A stretch of 64,000 nucleotides of DNA from Streptomonospora sp. PA3 (GTDB taxonomy: Bacteria; Actinomycetota; Actinomycetes; Streptosporangiales; Streptosporangiaceae): assembly GCF_009728995.1 (NCBI RefSeq), contig NZ_VTZW01000015.1, positions 186,001-250,000 of the forward strand, given 5' to 3'. Each line of letters opens with the position of its first letter. Positions within the stretch are counted from its first letter, which is position 1. Position numbers and translations under genes: made by a program. Below the pieces are notes generated by a model that saw nothing but the letters and a program-made list of their open reading frames with translations, did not search any database and was not told the DNA's origin. Positions 53,091 through 62,616 of this stretch are shown in pieces.

Positions 53091-54161
53091 ATGGCGAAAA
53101 CGGCGAAACCGTCGGCCTCCGCCGACGGCGGGGAGGCGCCTCCCGGCGACTCCCCCACCAGGCAGACCGGTCCCGGCGAGTCCCCGGCGCCGACCACGGT
53201 GCTGCGCATCCGGTCCCTGATGCCCTCGCTCGCTCCGGCCGAGCAGCGGGTCGCCCAGCGGATCGTCGACGACCCCGAACGGGTCGCGGCCTCCTCGATC
53301 ACCCAACTGGCCAAGGACTGCGACACCTCCGAGGCCACGGTCATCCGGTTCTGCCGCACCATCGACTTCACCGGCTACCGCGAGCTCCGCCTCGCCCTGG
53401 CCACCGAGGCCGGGCAGGCGCGCGGCGCCGGGATCACCGCGCGCGAGGTCGCCGGCGACATCAACCCCGACGACACGCTGGTGACCGTCGTCGAGAAGAT
53501 CGCCTACACCGACGCCCGCGCCGTCGAGGACACCGCCGCCCAGCTCGACACCGCCGTACTGCAGGCGGTCGTGGAGCGCATGGCCCAGGCCCGCCGGGTC
53601 GACATCTACGGCGTGGGCGCCAGCGCCTTCGTCGCGGCCGACCTCCAGCAGAAGCTGCACCGCATCGGGGTCACGTCCTTCGCCTGGTCCGACACCCACG
53701 TAATGCTCACCAGCGCCGCCCTGCTGGGCGAGGACGACGTCGCCCTGGCCGTCTCCCACACCGGATCGACCATCGACACCATCAACGCCCTCGCCGAGGC
53801 CCGCCGCCGCGGCGCCACCACCGTCGCCGTCACCAACTTTCCCCGCTCCCCCATCAGCGAGGCCGCCGACCACATCCTGACCACGGCGGCGCGCGAGACC
53901 ACGTTCCGCTCGGGTGCCACCGCGAGCCGACTCGCCCAGCTCACCGTGATCGACTGCCTGTTCGTGGGCCTGGCCCAGTCCCGCTACGCCGACAGCCGCA
54001 CGGCCCTGGCCACCACCTACGACGCCGTGCGCGGGCTGCGCGTGGGCGAGACCCGCAGGCGCCCGGGCCCGCGCGGCGCCGACGAGGCCAGTGAGGCGGG
54101 CGAGGCCGGCGGTCCCGCCGGCGGGACCGGCGAGCCGCCGAACGGCGGGGGAACGCCATGA
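53091..54161 (+). CDS. RpiR/MurR-family transcriptional regulator
   Basis: 356 aa. The N-terminal HTH has APAEQRVAQRIVDDPERVAASSITQLAKDCDTSEATVIRFCRTIDFTGYRELRLAL. A SIS domain (about 165-300) has IYGVGASAFVAADLQQKLHRIG and AVSHTGSTIDTINALAEARRRGATTVAVTN, the sugar-phosphate pocket. The Gly/Pro-rich tail is disordered. Its stop overlaps murQ (ATGA), so it probably responds to MurNAc-6-phosphate. Confidence 0.9.
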   Translation: MAKTAKPSASADGGEAPPGDSPTRQTGPGESPAPTTVLRIRSLMPSLAPAEQRVAQRIVDDPERVAASSITQLAKDCDTSEATVIRFCRTIDFTGYRELRLALATEAGQARGAGITAREVAGDINPDDTLVTVVEKIAYTDARAVEDTAAQLDTAVLQAVVERMAQARRVDIYGVGASAFVAADLQQKLHRIGVTSFAWSDTHVMLTSAALLGEDDVALAVSHTGSTIDTINALAEARRRGATTVAVTNFPRSPISEAADHILTTAARETTFRSGATASRLAQLTVIDCLFVGLAQSRYADSRTALATTYDAVRGLRVGETRRRPGPRGADEASEAGEAGGPAGGTGEPPNGGGTP

Positions 54162-55135
54162 CGCCGCGGCCGGACGCCGACGCCGCCGGCTCCGACGGCG
54201 GCACCGCCGCATCGCCGGCGCCGCTGGAGATCGTGCGGGTGCCCACCGAGCGGCGCAACCAGGGCACCTACGACATCGACCGGCTGCCCACGCTGGAGGT
54301 CCTGCGCCGGATCAGCGCCGAGGACGCCACCGTGCCCGGGGCGGTCGCCGCCGCCCTGCCCGATCTCGCCCGGGCCGTGGACCTGGGGGTCGAGGCGCTG
54401 CGCGGCGGCGGGCGCGTCCACTACTTCGGCGCCGGAACGCCCGGCCGCATCGCCACCATGGACGCCGCCGAGCTGCCGCCGACCTTCGGCACCGACCCCG
54501 GCGCGGTCCTGGCCCACCACGCCGGGGGCGCCGCGGCGCTGGGCCGGGCGTCCGAGGGCGCCGAGGACGACGAGCGGCTGGGCCGCTCCGACGCCGCGGA
54601 GGTGGGCGCCGGCGACCTCGCGGTCGGCCTGACCGCCAGCGGCCGCACCCCCTACGTGGCCGGGGCGCTGCGCACGGCGCGGCGGGCGGGGGCGGCCACC
54701 GTCCTCGTCAGCGCGAACCCGCAGGCCCCGCTCGCCGGCGACGCCGATGTGCACGTGGCCGTCGACACCGGCCCCGAGGTGATCGCCGGCTCCACCCGGA
54801 TGAAGGCGGGCACCGCGCAGAAGCTGGTGCTCAACGCGTTCTCCACGGCCCTGATGGTGCGCCTGGGACGCACCTACTCCAACCTGATGGCGGGGGTCGA
54901 CGCCACCAACGCAAAGCTGCGCGGCAGAGCGGTGACCATCCTCGCCGAGGCCAGCGGGACCGACGAGGACTCCTGCGCCGCGGCTCTGGCCCGCGCCGGC
55001 GGCGACACCCGCGTCGCCCTGGTGTCGCTGCTGGCCGGCGTCGACGCCGCGCGCGCCGCCGCCGAGCTGGCCGCCTGCGGCGGCCGGGTCCGGGCCGCGC
55101 TCGATCGGATCGGTGCCGGCGCCGGGCCGCAGTAG
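54158..55135 (+). CDS. murQ: N-acetylmuramic acid 6-phosphate etherase
   Basis: 325 aa. MurQ motifs: VPTERRNQGTYDIDRLPTLEVLRRISAEDATV, VHYFGAGTPGRIATMDAAELPPTFGTDP, VGLTASGRTPYV, VDTGPEVIAGSTRMKAGTAQKLVLNAFST, MVRLGRTYSNLMAGVDATNAKLRGRAV. It removes D-lactate from MurNAc-6-P to give GlcNAc-6-P in cell-wall recycling. Length is as usual. Coupled to the RpiR regulator upstream. Confidence 0.96.
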   Translation: MTPRPDADAAGSDGGTAASPAPLEIVRVPTERRNQGTYDIDRLPTLEVLRRISAEDATVPGAVAAALPDLARAVDLGVEALRGGGRVHYFGAGTPGRIATMDAAELPPTFGTDPGAVLAHHAGGAAALGRASEGAEDDERLGRSDAAEVGAGDLAVGLTASGRTPYVAGALRTARRAGAATVLVSANPQAPLAGDADVHVAVDTGPEVIAGSTRMKAGTAQKLVLNAFSTALMVRLGRTYSNLMAGVDATNAKLRGRAVTILAEASGTDEDSCAAALARAGGDTRVALVSLLAGVDAARAAAELAACGGRVRAALDRIGAGAGPQ

Positions 55136-55187
55136 CGGGATCCGGCCCGGCGCCCGCGGTGCCGCCGCCGCGGGGCCTCCGCCCGCC

Positions 55188-56741
55188 TCAGCCCCGCTCG
55201 ACGGCGGTGCCGATCAGGCCCAGCGGCGGGGCGCCCAGATCGAGCAGGGCCGTGTGGAACCGCCGCAGGCCGAACTCCGCTCCCCATGCCCGGCGCGCCC
55301 GTTCGCGCAGGTCCAGGATGGCCAGCTTGCCCCAGGTGTACCTGCCGTAGGTGGGGTCGACGGCGGCCCTCCTGGCCTCGCTCAGCGCCGCCCGGCCCTC
55401 GTGCGGGGTGTCGGCGGCGAAGCGGTGCGCCGCCTGCTCCACGGTCGTCTCGCCGGTGTGCACCCCGATCGCCGCCACCAGCCGCGTGACACGCACCAGG
55501 GCCTCCGACCACACGCCGATCTCGTAGTGCGCCGCGGTGAACTCCGCGGAGCCCAGCTTCTCCTCGGCGTAGGCGCCGAACCCCTCCTCCAGGCACATCT
55601 CCTCGGCGTAGTGGGCCCAGCCCTCGACGAACGCCGGAGAGAACAGCGCCCGCCGGACCGGGCCGGGCGCCCGGCGCAGGGCGCGGTTGTGCGAGAAGTG
55701 GCCGGGCGCGACTTCGTGCACGCTGATCGCGGCCAGCCCGGCCGGGCTGAACAGCCGCAGCCAGTCCTCGGTCTCCTCTGCCGACCACTCCGGGACGGGC
55801 GGAGTCACGAAGAAGTTCGCCGGGCTGTCGGCCTCGGCGGGCCCCGACAGACTCAGCGACGCCACTACCCAGCGCAGCGAGGCCGGCGACGGCCGCACGG
55901 CGCACCTGCCGTCGTGGTAGGGCACGAGGTCGCGTTCCCGGGTGAAGTCCTGGGCGAGCGCGGTCCAGGTGCGCGCGTGCGCCACCACGTCGCCGCCGTC
56001 GGGGTGGTCGCTCATCAGCCGGCGGGCGACGTCCATGGGTTCGGCGCCCGGGTCGATGCGGGCCGCGGACTCCGCCAGGCGGTCCCGCAGCCGGTCGCGT
56101 TCGGCCTCGGCACGCCGGGCCAGCTCCTCAAGGTCGACGCTGAGGGCCTCCCCCGCACCCATCAGGCGCGCCAGAGCGGCGCCGCCCAGCGCGGCGTCGC
56201 GCGGCCCGGCCTTCGCCGCGTTCTCCAGGTGGGTGACCAGCCGCCGGTGGGCCGAGAGTGCGGCATCGCGCACGTCGGCGGGCAGGCCCTCGTCGGGAAC
56301 GCCCTCGGCGAGGCCGCGGGCGGCCTCCAGCATCGCCGTGGCCGCCGGAGCGCTCACCCGGTCCAGCGCGGCGATCGCGCGGTCGACGGCGTCGGGCCAC
56401 TGGGCCAGATGGCGCTCGCGGGCCGCCTCCCGCTCGGGTGCGGGCGCGTACTCGCGCTCGTAGCAGGACACGTCGAGTTCCTGGATGTGGGGCAGCGGAT
56501 TGGAGCGGTGCAGCTCCAGTTCGCCGAATTGCACCCGCAGTGCCTCCTCGGCGGCACGGGCGTGGGCCTCGTCGTGTTCGTCGGGGAAGGCCTCGCCCCC
56601 GAGCCGCGCCAGCCGCTCGGAGACTCCTTCGGGTGAGAGGTCGCCGACGACGCCGTCGTACTCGTGGCGCCCGCCCTCTTCACGCGCCCCGGCGACACCG
56701 AGGTCGGCGATGGCGCGCAGCCGTGCAGGAAAGTCGTCCAT
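55188..56741 (-). CDS. DUF885 family zinc metallopeptidase-like protein
   Basis: 517 aa. DUF885 features: VHEVAPGHF (HExxPGH zinc motif), and EGWAHYAEEMCLEEGF for the third ligand. The N-terminus has ARLRAIADLGV and a helical body. Relatives act as peptidases; substrate unknown. ATG at 56739-56741. Convergent with murQ, 52 bp apart. Confidence 0.8.
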   Translation of the reverse strand: MDDFPARLRAIADLGVAGAREEGGRHEYDGVVGDLSPEGVSERLARLGGEAFPDEHDEAHARAAEEALRVQFGELELHRSNPLPHIQELDVSCYEREYAPAPEREAARERHLAQWPDAVDRAIAALDRVSAPAATAMLEAARGLAEGVPDEGLPADVRDAALSAHRRLVTHLENAAKAGPRDAALGGAALARLMGAGEALSVDLEELARRAEAERDRLRDRLAESAARIDPGAEPMDVARRLMSDHPDGGDVVAHARTWTALAQDFTRERDLVPYHDGRCAVRPSPASLRWVVASLSLSGPAEADSPANFFVTPPVPEWSAEETEDWLRLFSPAGLAAISVHEVAPGHFSHNRALRRAPGPVRRALFSPAFVEGWAHYAEEMCLEEGFGAYAEEKLGSAEFTAAHYEIGVWSEALVRVTRLVAAIGVHTGETTVEQAAHRFAADTPHEGRAALSEARRAAVDPTYGRYTWGKLAILDLRERARRAWGAEFGLRRFHTALLDLGAPPLGLIGTAVERG

Positions 56742-56827
56742 GCCCCCGGACCCTACTGGCGGACGCCGCCGGCCAGACAGGGCGCACCGCGCGGAACCCC
56801 CGCCGGGTCCGGTACGTCGGTCACACT

Positions 56828-57580
56828 GTGAGCAACCGGTCGCCCGATCCCGCCAACGCGCCCGCAGCGCCCCCGGCGCCGCACGAGCCCGGCGCGCCGC
56901 CGCGCCGGCGGCGCCTGCCGTGGAGACCGCCGGGCGTGCGCACCTGGCTGGTCCTGTGCGTGCTCGCGGTCCTGGCCGGGCTGGCGCCGTTCACCTGGCT
57001 GCGGGTCACGACGCTGGACCAGCGCACCGAGCCGGGAGCGGCCCAGGCCAAACCGGTGGCGATCGTGCTGGGCGCCGGCCTGCGCCCGGACGGGACTCCG
57101 ACGACGCTGCTGGCGCGGCGCCTGGACATCGCCGCACGGCTGTACCACGCGGAGCGGGTCGACGCGGTGCTGGTCAGCGGCGACAACAGCATCGCCGCCT
57201 ATAACGAGCCCGACGCCATGCGCGCCTACCTGGCCGCCGCCGGCGTGCCGCGCAGGAAGGTGGCGGCCGACTACGCGGGCTTCAGTACGTGGGAGACGTG
57301 CGTGCGGGCGCGCCGGATCTTCGGCGTGGACTCGGCGTCGGTCATCACCCAGCACTTTCACCTGCCGCGCGCCGTCAAGCTGTGCTCCAGCGCGGGGATC
57401 GACACCCAGGGTGTGGGCGACTCCAGCTACCGGGTGCGGACCACCGCGACGGTCTACGGCTACGCCCGCGAGGTGCCCGCGGCGTTCCTGGGCACTTTCG
57501 AAGCCCTGACCCGCCCGGAGCCCCGGTTCCTCGGTCCCCGGGAGCCGGGGGTCAGCGAGGCCCTGGAGGCGCCCCGGTAG
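56828..57580 (+). CDS. YdcF/SanA-like (DUF218) membrane protein
   Basis: 250 aa from GTG at 56828. One N-terminal helix (TWLVLCVLAVLAGLAPFTWL), then the DUF218 fold: KPVAIVLGAGLRPDGTPTTLLARRLDIA, AVLVSGDNS, FSTWETCVRARRIFGVDSASVITQHFHLPRAVKLC. SanA relatives affect envelope permeability to vancomycin. A second copy is at 61534. Confidence 0.85.
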   Translation: MSNRSPDPANAPAAPPAPHEPGAPPRRRRLPWRPPGVRTWLVLCVLAVLAGLAPFTWLRVTTLDQRTEPGAAQAKPVAIVLGAGLRPDGTPTTLLARRLDIAARLYHAERVDAVLVSGDNSIAAYNEPDAMRAYLAAAGVPRRKVAADYAGFSTWETCVRARRIFGVDSASVITQHFHLPRAVKLCSSAGIDTQGVGDSSYRVRTTATVYGYAREVPAAFLGTFEALTRPEPRFLGPREPGVSEALEAPR

Positions 57581-57664
57581 GACGCCCTTCCGGCCGTCGG
57601 CCCGCCGGAAACCGGGTGGCCGGAAACCGGGTGGGCCGGGCGGGCGAGGCCGGTCCCGGCGCGG

Positions 57665-59176
57665 TCAGCGGCCTCCGCCGAAGAGGCGGCCGAGCAGGCC
57701 GCCCGGCTGGGGCTGCCCGCTCTGCGGCGCGGCGGGAGAGCCCGCGGAACCGTTCGGCACCGCGCCGCCCTCGTCCGGGGAGTCGTCGTCGGCCCCGGCG
57801 AAGGCGCGGAAGTCGTCGCGGTCCTCGGGCAGGCCCCACGCGCCGACCGTGGCGCCCAGCGCGGAGTCCTCCCACGCCTGCGGCGGCAGCTCGGCCAGCT
57901 CCCACAGCACCTTCAGGGTGTCCTCGTCGAACTCGGCAGAGGGGTCGGCGGCCTCCTCGACGGCGGCGCGCGGGCCCATCACCGCCTCCAGCGCGGCGCC
58001 GGCCACGTCGGCGCGGACGGCCCCCTCGGCGCCGGCGAGCGCATCGGGCAGCACCGCCAGGCGCTCGGCCAGGCCGCGGCCGCCGGCGCGGCCCAGTGCC
58101 AGGAACCCCAGCGCCTCGGGCGGGGTCTCGCCGCAGTGCGGCCAGGCGTCGCCGAAGAGGCCCCGGTAGCCGGGTTTGGTGCGACCGCCCCGGGCGATGC
58201 GGGTGAAGCATTCCTGGGGCGCCTTCTCGCCGTGGATCTGCACCATGGCGACGGCCGCGGCGAAGGAGTTGTACAGGTGCCCCGAGGCCATCTCGTGGGC
58301 GAGGGAGACCGTGACCGCCGGATCGTCGGCCGGGGCCAGCATGCCCAGGGCGAAGAGTTCGGCGGAGAGGAGGTCGTCGGCCGGCTCCTCGGCCGGCAGC
58401 GCCGCTCCGTGCGCCATCTGGCGCGCCGCCGCATAGGGATCTGACGATGCGGACGGCCGGGAGAGGTCCTGGGGCCTGCCGGCGTTGCGCAGCAGGCGGG
58501 GGTAGGCCTCGGCCGCGGCGCCGGGAAGGAACGCGAGCACGTAGCAGGCCCACTCGGCCGGCGGGTCGATGCCGCGCCGGTTGTCGCGGCCGTCGAGGAG
58601 GGTCAGCAGGTCGGCGGTTCTGGCCAGGACCGCGTCGTATACGCCGAGCTCGGCCTCCAGCAGCGCGGCGCCGTCGTCGCGGGCGGCGGCGTCGACGCGC
58701 ACCCGCATCTTCCGGAACTGCTGCTCGTCGGGGGCTTCGAGGGCCCAGGCGCGGTACTGCTCGCGGACCTTCTCGCTGTCGGTGCCCGAGGCCCAGGCGA
58801 TCTCGTCGCGCCAGAGGGAGTCGTCGCCGCGCTGCGGCACGCACGTGGTGGCGGACGGGACCAGCAGCTCCAGCAGCAGGCTGAGCGGACGCGAGCGCCA
58901 TTCGGCGGGGGTGCCGGGATCGCAGGCGATGGAGACGAGGAAATCGGCGACCCGCGGCGCGGCGGTGTAGGACGGAGAAGGGAAGCGGATGATGTCGAAC
59001 AGGGCGGCGACGGCGTCGTCGACCGTCCGCTCGGCTTTGCGCTCGGTGTTCTCTCCCACGGCGATGTCGCGCAGGAGGTCGGGGATCTCCTCTCCGCGCG
59101 GAGCCAGCCCGCGCCAGTCGATGTCGTCCAGTCCGTGCAGGGGTCCGGAACCCGTCGTCGCGTCCATATCCGGCAT
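57665..59176 (-). CDS. Hypothetical protein, HEAT-like helical
   Basis: 503 aa, mostly alpha-helical with repeated Leu/Ala patterns. N-terminus DDIDWRGLAPRGEEIPDLLRDIAVGE, later IIRFPSPSYTAAPRVADFLVSIACDPG and GETPPEALGFLALGRAGGRGLA. The Gly/Gln-rich tail ends GGLLGRLFGGGR. No family recognised; the first half resembles the HEAT-repeat style proteins of actinobacteria. ATG at 59174-59176 (Met4 is also possible). Confidence 0.6.
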   Translation of the reverse strand: MPDMDATTGSGPLHGLDDIDWRGLAPRGEEIPDLLRDIAVGENTERKAERTVDDAVAALFDIIRFPSPSYTAAPRVADFLVSIACDPGTPAEWRSRPLSLLLELLVPSATTCVPQRGDDSLWRDEIAWASGTDSEKVREQYRAWALEAPDEQQFRKMRVRVDAAARDDGAALLEAELGVYDAVLARTADLLTLLDGRDNRRGIDPPAEWACYVLAFLPGAAAEAYPRLLRNAGRPQDLSRPSASSDPYAAARQMAHGAALPAEEPADDLLSAELFALGMLAPADDPAVTVSLAHEMASGHLYNSFAAAVAMVQIHGEKAPQECFTRIARGGRTKPGYRGLFGDAWPHCGETPPEALGFLALGRAGGRGLAERLAVLPDALAGAEGAVRADVAGAALEAVMGPRAAVEEAADPSAEFDEDTLKVLWELAELPPQAWEDSALGATVGAWGLPEDRDDFRAFAGADDDSPDEGGAVPNGSAGSPAAPQSGQPQPGGLLGRLFGGGR

Positions 59177-59269
59177 TATCGCCGCGGCGACGCCCCCATC
59201 GCCAATCAGGCGTGCCCGAGTGTGGACGGGAAAGGGCGGGGGCGGCGGGAGGTTCGCCCCGCGCCCATC

Positions 59270-59600
59270 GGCGGGGGCGCTCGCCGGTGACCCGCCCGAC
59301 GGAGGCGGCGACGGCCCCGCATGGCCCAGCCTGCGCGAATCGGCACGGGTGCCCGCCGGTACCGGTCGGCGACGGGGCAGCGAGGACGGCGGAGGGTCCC
59401 GCCACCGGAAATCGGCGCGGCTGCCCGCCAGTGACGGTCGGCGACGAGAGCGGCCAGGGCGGCGGGTGGCTCGGCCCCTCCAAGATCGGTTCGGGTGCCC
59501 GCGGGTGACGGTGGACAGCGGGGGCAGCGGCGGGGGCCGGGTCGGCGGTCACCGGCTGAGGTCGGCGCATGGCCGGTCACCCGACGAGGCGGCGACGACA
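59270..59600. repeat. Degenerate tandem array, minus orientation (module 2, left arm)
   Basis: About five roughly 70-bp units with core ATCGGTTCGGGTGCCCGC in the same sense as the array at 33660. No gene is supported from 59177 to 61533. Confidence 0.6.
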
Positions 59601-59753
59601 GCGTGAAGGGCTCGGGCGGCATGGATCGGTCCGGGTGGGGGCCGGTGGCGGTGAGCGACGGGGGCGGCGCGCCCGGGTGGCGTTCCGGTTCGCCCCACTC
59701 ACCCGCGCGCCCGGCTCGAAACCCGGAAGGCCCGATTTAATCTAACTCTCCAT

Positions 59754-59816
59754 CGGCGATTTTGTACCTGTGGTCATTGTGAGCGCTAAAAAGTGACCAC
59801 AGGTACAAGATCGCCG
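59754..59816. repeat. Isolated 23-bp inverted repeat of low G+C
   Basis: Arms 59754-59776 and 59794-59816 pair over 23 bp with one G-T wobble (CGGCGATTTTGTACCTGTGG... ), with a 17-nt loop TTGTGAGCGCTAAAAAG. It stands out as A+T-rich in this region and is absent from module 1. Confidence 0.8.
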
Positions 59817-59897
59817 CCGCTGGGAGCGCCGATCCCGAGCATTTGCCTCCGATGTCCCGGTTCGTTCGCCGGGTCGGCTGCCGGACCGCACCCCGGA

Positions 59898-59965
59898 CCG
59901 CGTCGAGGGTGTCGGTGGGGCCACACTCGGCGCCGAAAGTGACACTGGCGACACCCTCGACGCGG
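59898..59965. repeat. Dispersed palindrome family, imperfect 68-bp copy (module 2)
   Basis: Outer 17 bp and inner 5 bp of each arm pair (CCGCGTCGAGGGTGTCG... outer); a 12-bp middle part does not. Same family as 16721 and 34421. Confidence 0.7.
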
Positions 59966-59984
59966 ACCCCGGACGCAGAAGCCG

Positions 59985-60380
59985 GACCTTCGGCACCTTC
60001 GGGGCGGCGGCGGGACGACGAGGCGCGCCGCGCGATCGCCGGGGCGGGCTCCGGCCGCGCGGGGGGTCGTCCGCGGCGTCGAATCCTCCCGCGATGTCCG
60101 GTATGCAGGGGCGCCGGAGCGGCCCGCCCGGCCGGGATCGGCGATGATCATGGCGTTTGGACCGGGGATCCGCACCCGAAGCGATCCAAACGCGCACCTC
60201 GTGGCACCCGGCCGCCGCCACCTCCCGCCGCAGCCGGGCATTGCGGGCAAACCACCCCGGTTTCCTTCCGCATCTCGGAAGATCCGGGGTTGGGGTGCGC
60301 CGCGCAGCCCCGCCGCGCACCATCGGCGGACATCGTGGCCCCACCCGGAGTGAAATGCCCGAAACGTCCCCGACCCGACC
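59985..60380. repeat. Conserved core of repeat module 2
   Basis: Homologous to 34014-34400 on the opposite strand, see that entry for shared blocks. Lies between the palindrome at 59898 and the long inverted repeat at 60447. Confidence 0.75.
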
Positions 60381-60446
60381 GTGTGCAAGAACGGCGGGGG
60401 CCGCTTTCCAGGAACCCACCGGGCACCACCCGGGGCGGCCACCAGC

Positions 60447-60626
60447 GAGGCTGCGGCAATGGGTGCGCCTCGCGAAGCGCGGTCACAGCTTGCCGCCGAG
60501 CGCACGCTGCACCTGTCAGACGGAGCCGCACCACCGGTGGCGGGCCTCCGAAACACAGGTGCACCGCCGCTCGGCGGCAAGCTGGCATCGGCGCTTCGCG
60601 CATCACAGCCCCATTGCCGCAACCTC
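60447..60626. repeat. Long inverted repeat element, single copy inside module 2
   Basis: 180 bp that folds into one long hairpin. Outer arms GAGGCTGCGGCAATGG/CCATTGCCGCAACCTC, then CGCGAAGCGC/GCGCTTCGCG, then CAGCTTGCCGCCGAGCG/CGCTCGGCGGCAAGCTG, with a central loop. Same family as the tandem copies at 39.5-40.5 kb, here with better pairing of the arms. No gene. Confidence 0.8.
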
Positions 60627-60775
60627 CTGTGGTGACCGACTCCTTGAACACGACGTAGGCGGCCCCCACCACCGCCCTCGCCGTCCCCGCCGGGCGACCC
60701 GCCACCCACCTTCGGCAACCGGCGACCGCCCGACCCGAACCCCCGCCGACCGTCGCGGCCTCGTCGCGTGGTCAA

Positions 60776-61450
60776 CCGGCCAACACCCGAACCGATGATC
60801 GCCGACCCAGCCATCCGCCGCCCTCGCCGCCTCGTCGCTTGCCGCACCGGCGAGCACCCGAACCGATCCCCGCGGGCCAAGCCCACCACCGCCCTCGCCG
60901 CCCCCGTCGGGCGGCCCGCCATCCGCCGGGGGCAACCGGTGACCGCCCAGCCCGGCCCTCGTCGGCCGTCGCCGCCTCTCGGATGGGCGACCGGCGGGCA
61001 CCGGAACCGATGATCGCTACTCCCGACCCCCCACCGCCCTCGTCGCGTGCGCAACCGGCGAGCACCCGAACCGATCCCCGCGGGCCCAACCCCGCACCGC
61101 CCTCGCTGCCCGTCGTCGCACGCCCAACCGGCGAGCACCCGAACCGATCCCCGCGGGCCGAGCCCACCACCGCCCTCGCCGCCCCCGCCGGGCGACCCGC
61201 CACCCGCGAGCACCGGAACCGATGATCACCACCCCGGCCACCCACCGACCTCGCCGCCCCCGTCGCGTGCGCAACCGGCGAGCACCCGAACCGATCCCCG
61301 CGGGCCCAACCACCCACCATCCCCGCCCCCGCCGGACGACCAGCTACCCGACCACAGCAACCGGTGATCGCCGACCTGTGCCGTGCGCCGCCGTCGCTGC
61401 TCGCGTCGGTCGCCCCGCCGGCTGGTGTGCGAACCGCTTCGCGGACCGCA
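60776..61450. repeat. Degenerate tandem array, plus orientation (module 2, right arm)
   Basis: About nine units of 54-89 bp with core ACCGGCGAGCACCCGAACCG, often followed by ATCCCCGCGGGCC. Matches the array at 34600. Confidence 0.75.
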
Positions 61451-61533
61451 CCACCGCCGCCCTTGCCGCCCCGTCGCGGGGCGCGCAGGCGAGCACCTGG
61501 ACCGGACTGCGGGGGGGGCGAGCCGCCGGCGGG

Positions 61534-62178
61534 TCAGGACAGGATGGCGCGCAGGTCGCCGCGGGGCGGTTCGACCACAGCGGGCGAGGGCTGCAGGACG
61601 GCGTCGGCCATCGCCTTGGTGCTGGCCCCCATTTCGCGCAGGTAGCCCAGTGCTGTCGAGCGCGGCCGCCGGCGGAAACTGGAGTCGCCGACCCCGTAGG
61701 CGTCCACGCCCGCCGCGCGGCACAGGGCGACGGCGCGGGGCAGGTGGAAGGCCTGGGTGACGACGATGGCCCGGTCGATGCCGAAGGTCTCGCGCGCCCG
61801 GACGGCGGTGTCCCAAGTGCGGTAGCCGTGCGGATCGGCGACCACCGCGTCCTCGGGAACCCCCCGCTCTGCGAGCCCGGCGGCCATGGTGTCGGTTTCG
61901 CGATTGGACTCGGGGCGGTTGTCGCCCGACACGAGCAGTGCGCGGACGGTCCCCTCGTGGAAGAGCTGAGCGGCGACGTCCAGCCGCCCCTCAAGCAGCG
62001 GCGAGGGCCCGGTGGGCCAGGCCGCGGCGCCGAGCACGATGGCGACCGGGCGGACGGGCACCCGTCCCGGCCCCGACCGGCGCCCGGCGCTGGCCAGGTA
62101 GCTCCAGGCCGTGGGGCCGAGCACCGCCGCGCTCGCCACTCCCGCGACCGCCCAGGCTCGTGATGCTGCCGGTGTCAT
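61534..62178 (-). CDS. YdcF/SanA-like (DUF218) membrane protein, second copy
   Basis: 214 aa from ATG at 62176-62178 with GGGAGGCC upstream. N-terminal helix (AWAVAGVASAAVLGPTAW), then PVAIVLGAAAWPTGPSPLLEGRLDVA, LLVSGDNRPESNRETDTMA, YRTWDTAVRARETFGIDRAIVVTQAFHLPRAVALC and GVDAYGVGDSSFR. Clear paralog of the gene at 56828, shorter at both ends. Confidence 0.85.
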   Translation of the reverse strand: MTPAASRAWAVAGVASAAVLGPTAWSYLASAGRRSGPGRVPVRPVAIVLGAAAWPTGPSPLLEGRLDVAAQLFHEGTVRALLVSGDNRPESNRETDTMAAGLAERGVPEDAVVADPHGYRTWDTAVRARETFGIDRAIVVTQAFHLPRAVALCRAAGVDAYGVGDSSFRRRPRSTALGYLREMGASTKAMADAVLQPSPAVVEPPRGDLRAILS

Positions 62179-62499
62179 CTGGCCTCCCGTCGCCCTCCGC
62201 CGCCCTCAACAGCGGCGCTGCACGCCATGTGTCCTTCTTCGTCGCCTGCCGCCGACTCCGGCGGCGGCGCTGCACGCCACGTCTCGTGGACCGTGCCCCG
62301 CGGCCGCCCTTGACGGCGGCACCGCGCGCCACCCCGTAGCCCTCCGCCCCCGCCTACCCCGCGGCGCAGGCGCTGCGCCGCGTCACCGGGTGCTGCTTCC
62401 GATCCGCCCGGTGGCCGCGCGGACTCGGATCCGGAGGCTTCCCGCCGCCTGATCACGTCCCCGCGCGTCCGCGTTCCGGAGAATCCGGCTTCCAGAACG

Positions 62500-62616
62500 G
62501 CTGGATCGCAGCGCGTCCGCATTCCAACACGTCCGGATCGCAGTGCGTCCGGATCGCAGCGCGTCCGCATTCCAACACGTCCGGATCCCAGCGCCTCTGG
62601 ATCGCAGTGCGTCCGG
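62500..62616. repeat. Tandem repeat (48-bp period) in a 585-bp gene-free stretch
   Basis: Two full and further partial units share CGCGTCCGCATTCCAACACG at a 48-bp period (62512 and 62560), with inner 24-bp sub-repeats of TCCGGATCGCAGTGCG type. The surrounding gap 62179-62763 shows no gene. Confidence 0.7.

Noticed and set aside
57552..59570. 672-codon minus-strand frame overlapping the hypothetical protein gene
   Set aside because: A different frame over 57665-59176. The chosen frame has balanced amino-acid content and helical pattern; the long one is Arg/Pro-rich noise.
59786..61213. 475-codon minus-strand frame in module 2
   Set aside because: It is formed by the tandem array units and has no recognisable domain. 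Repeats, not selection on protein, explain it.
60776..61450. Possible CRISPR array in module 2
   Set aside because: Same reasons: variable unit lengths of 54-89 bp, related tails and no cas genes.
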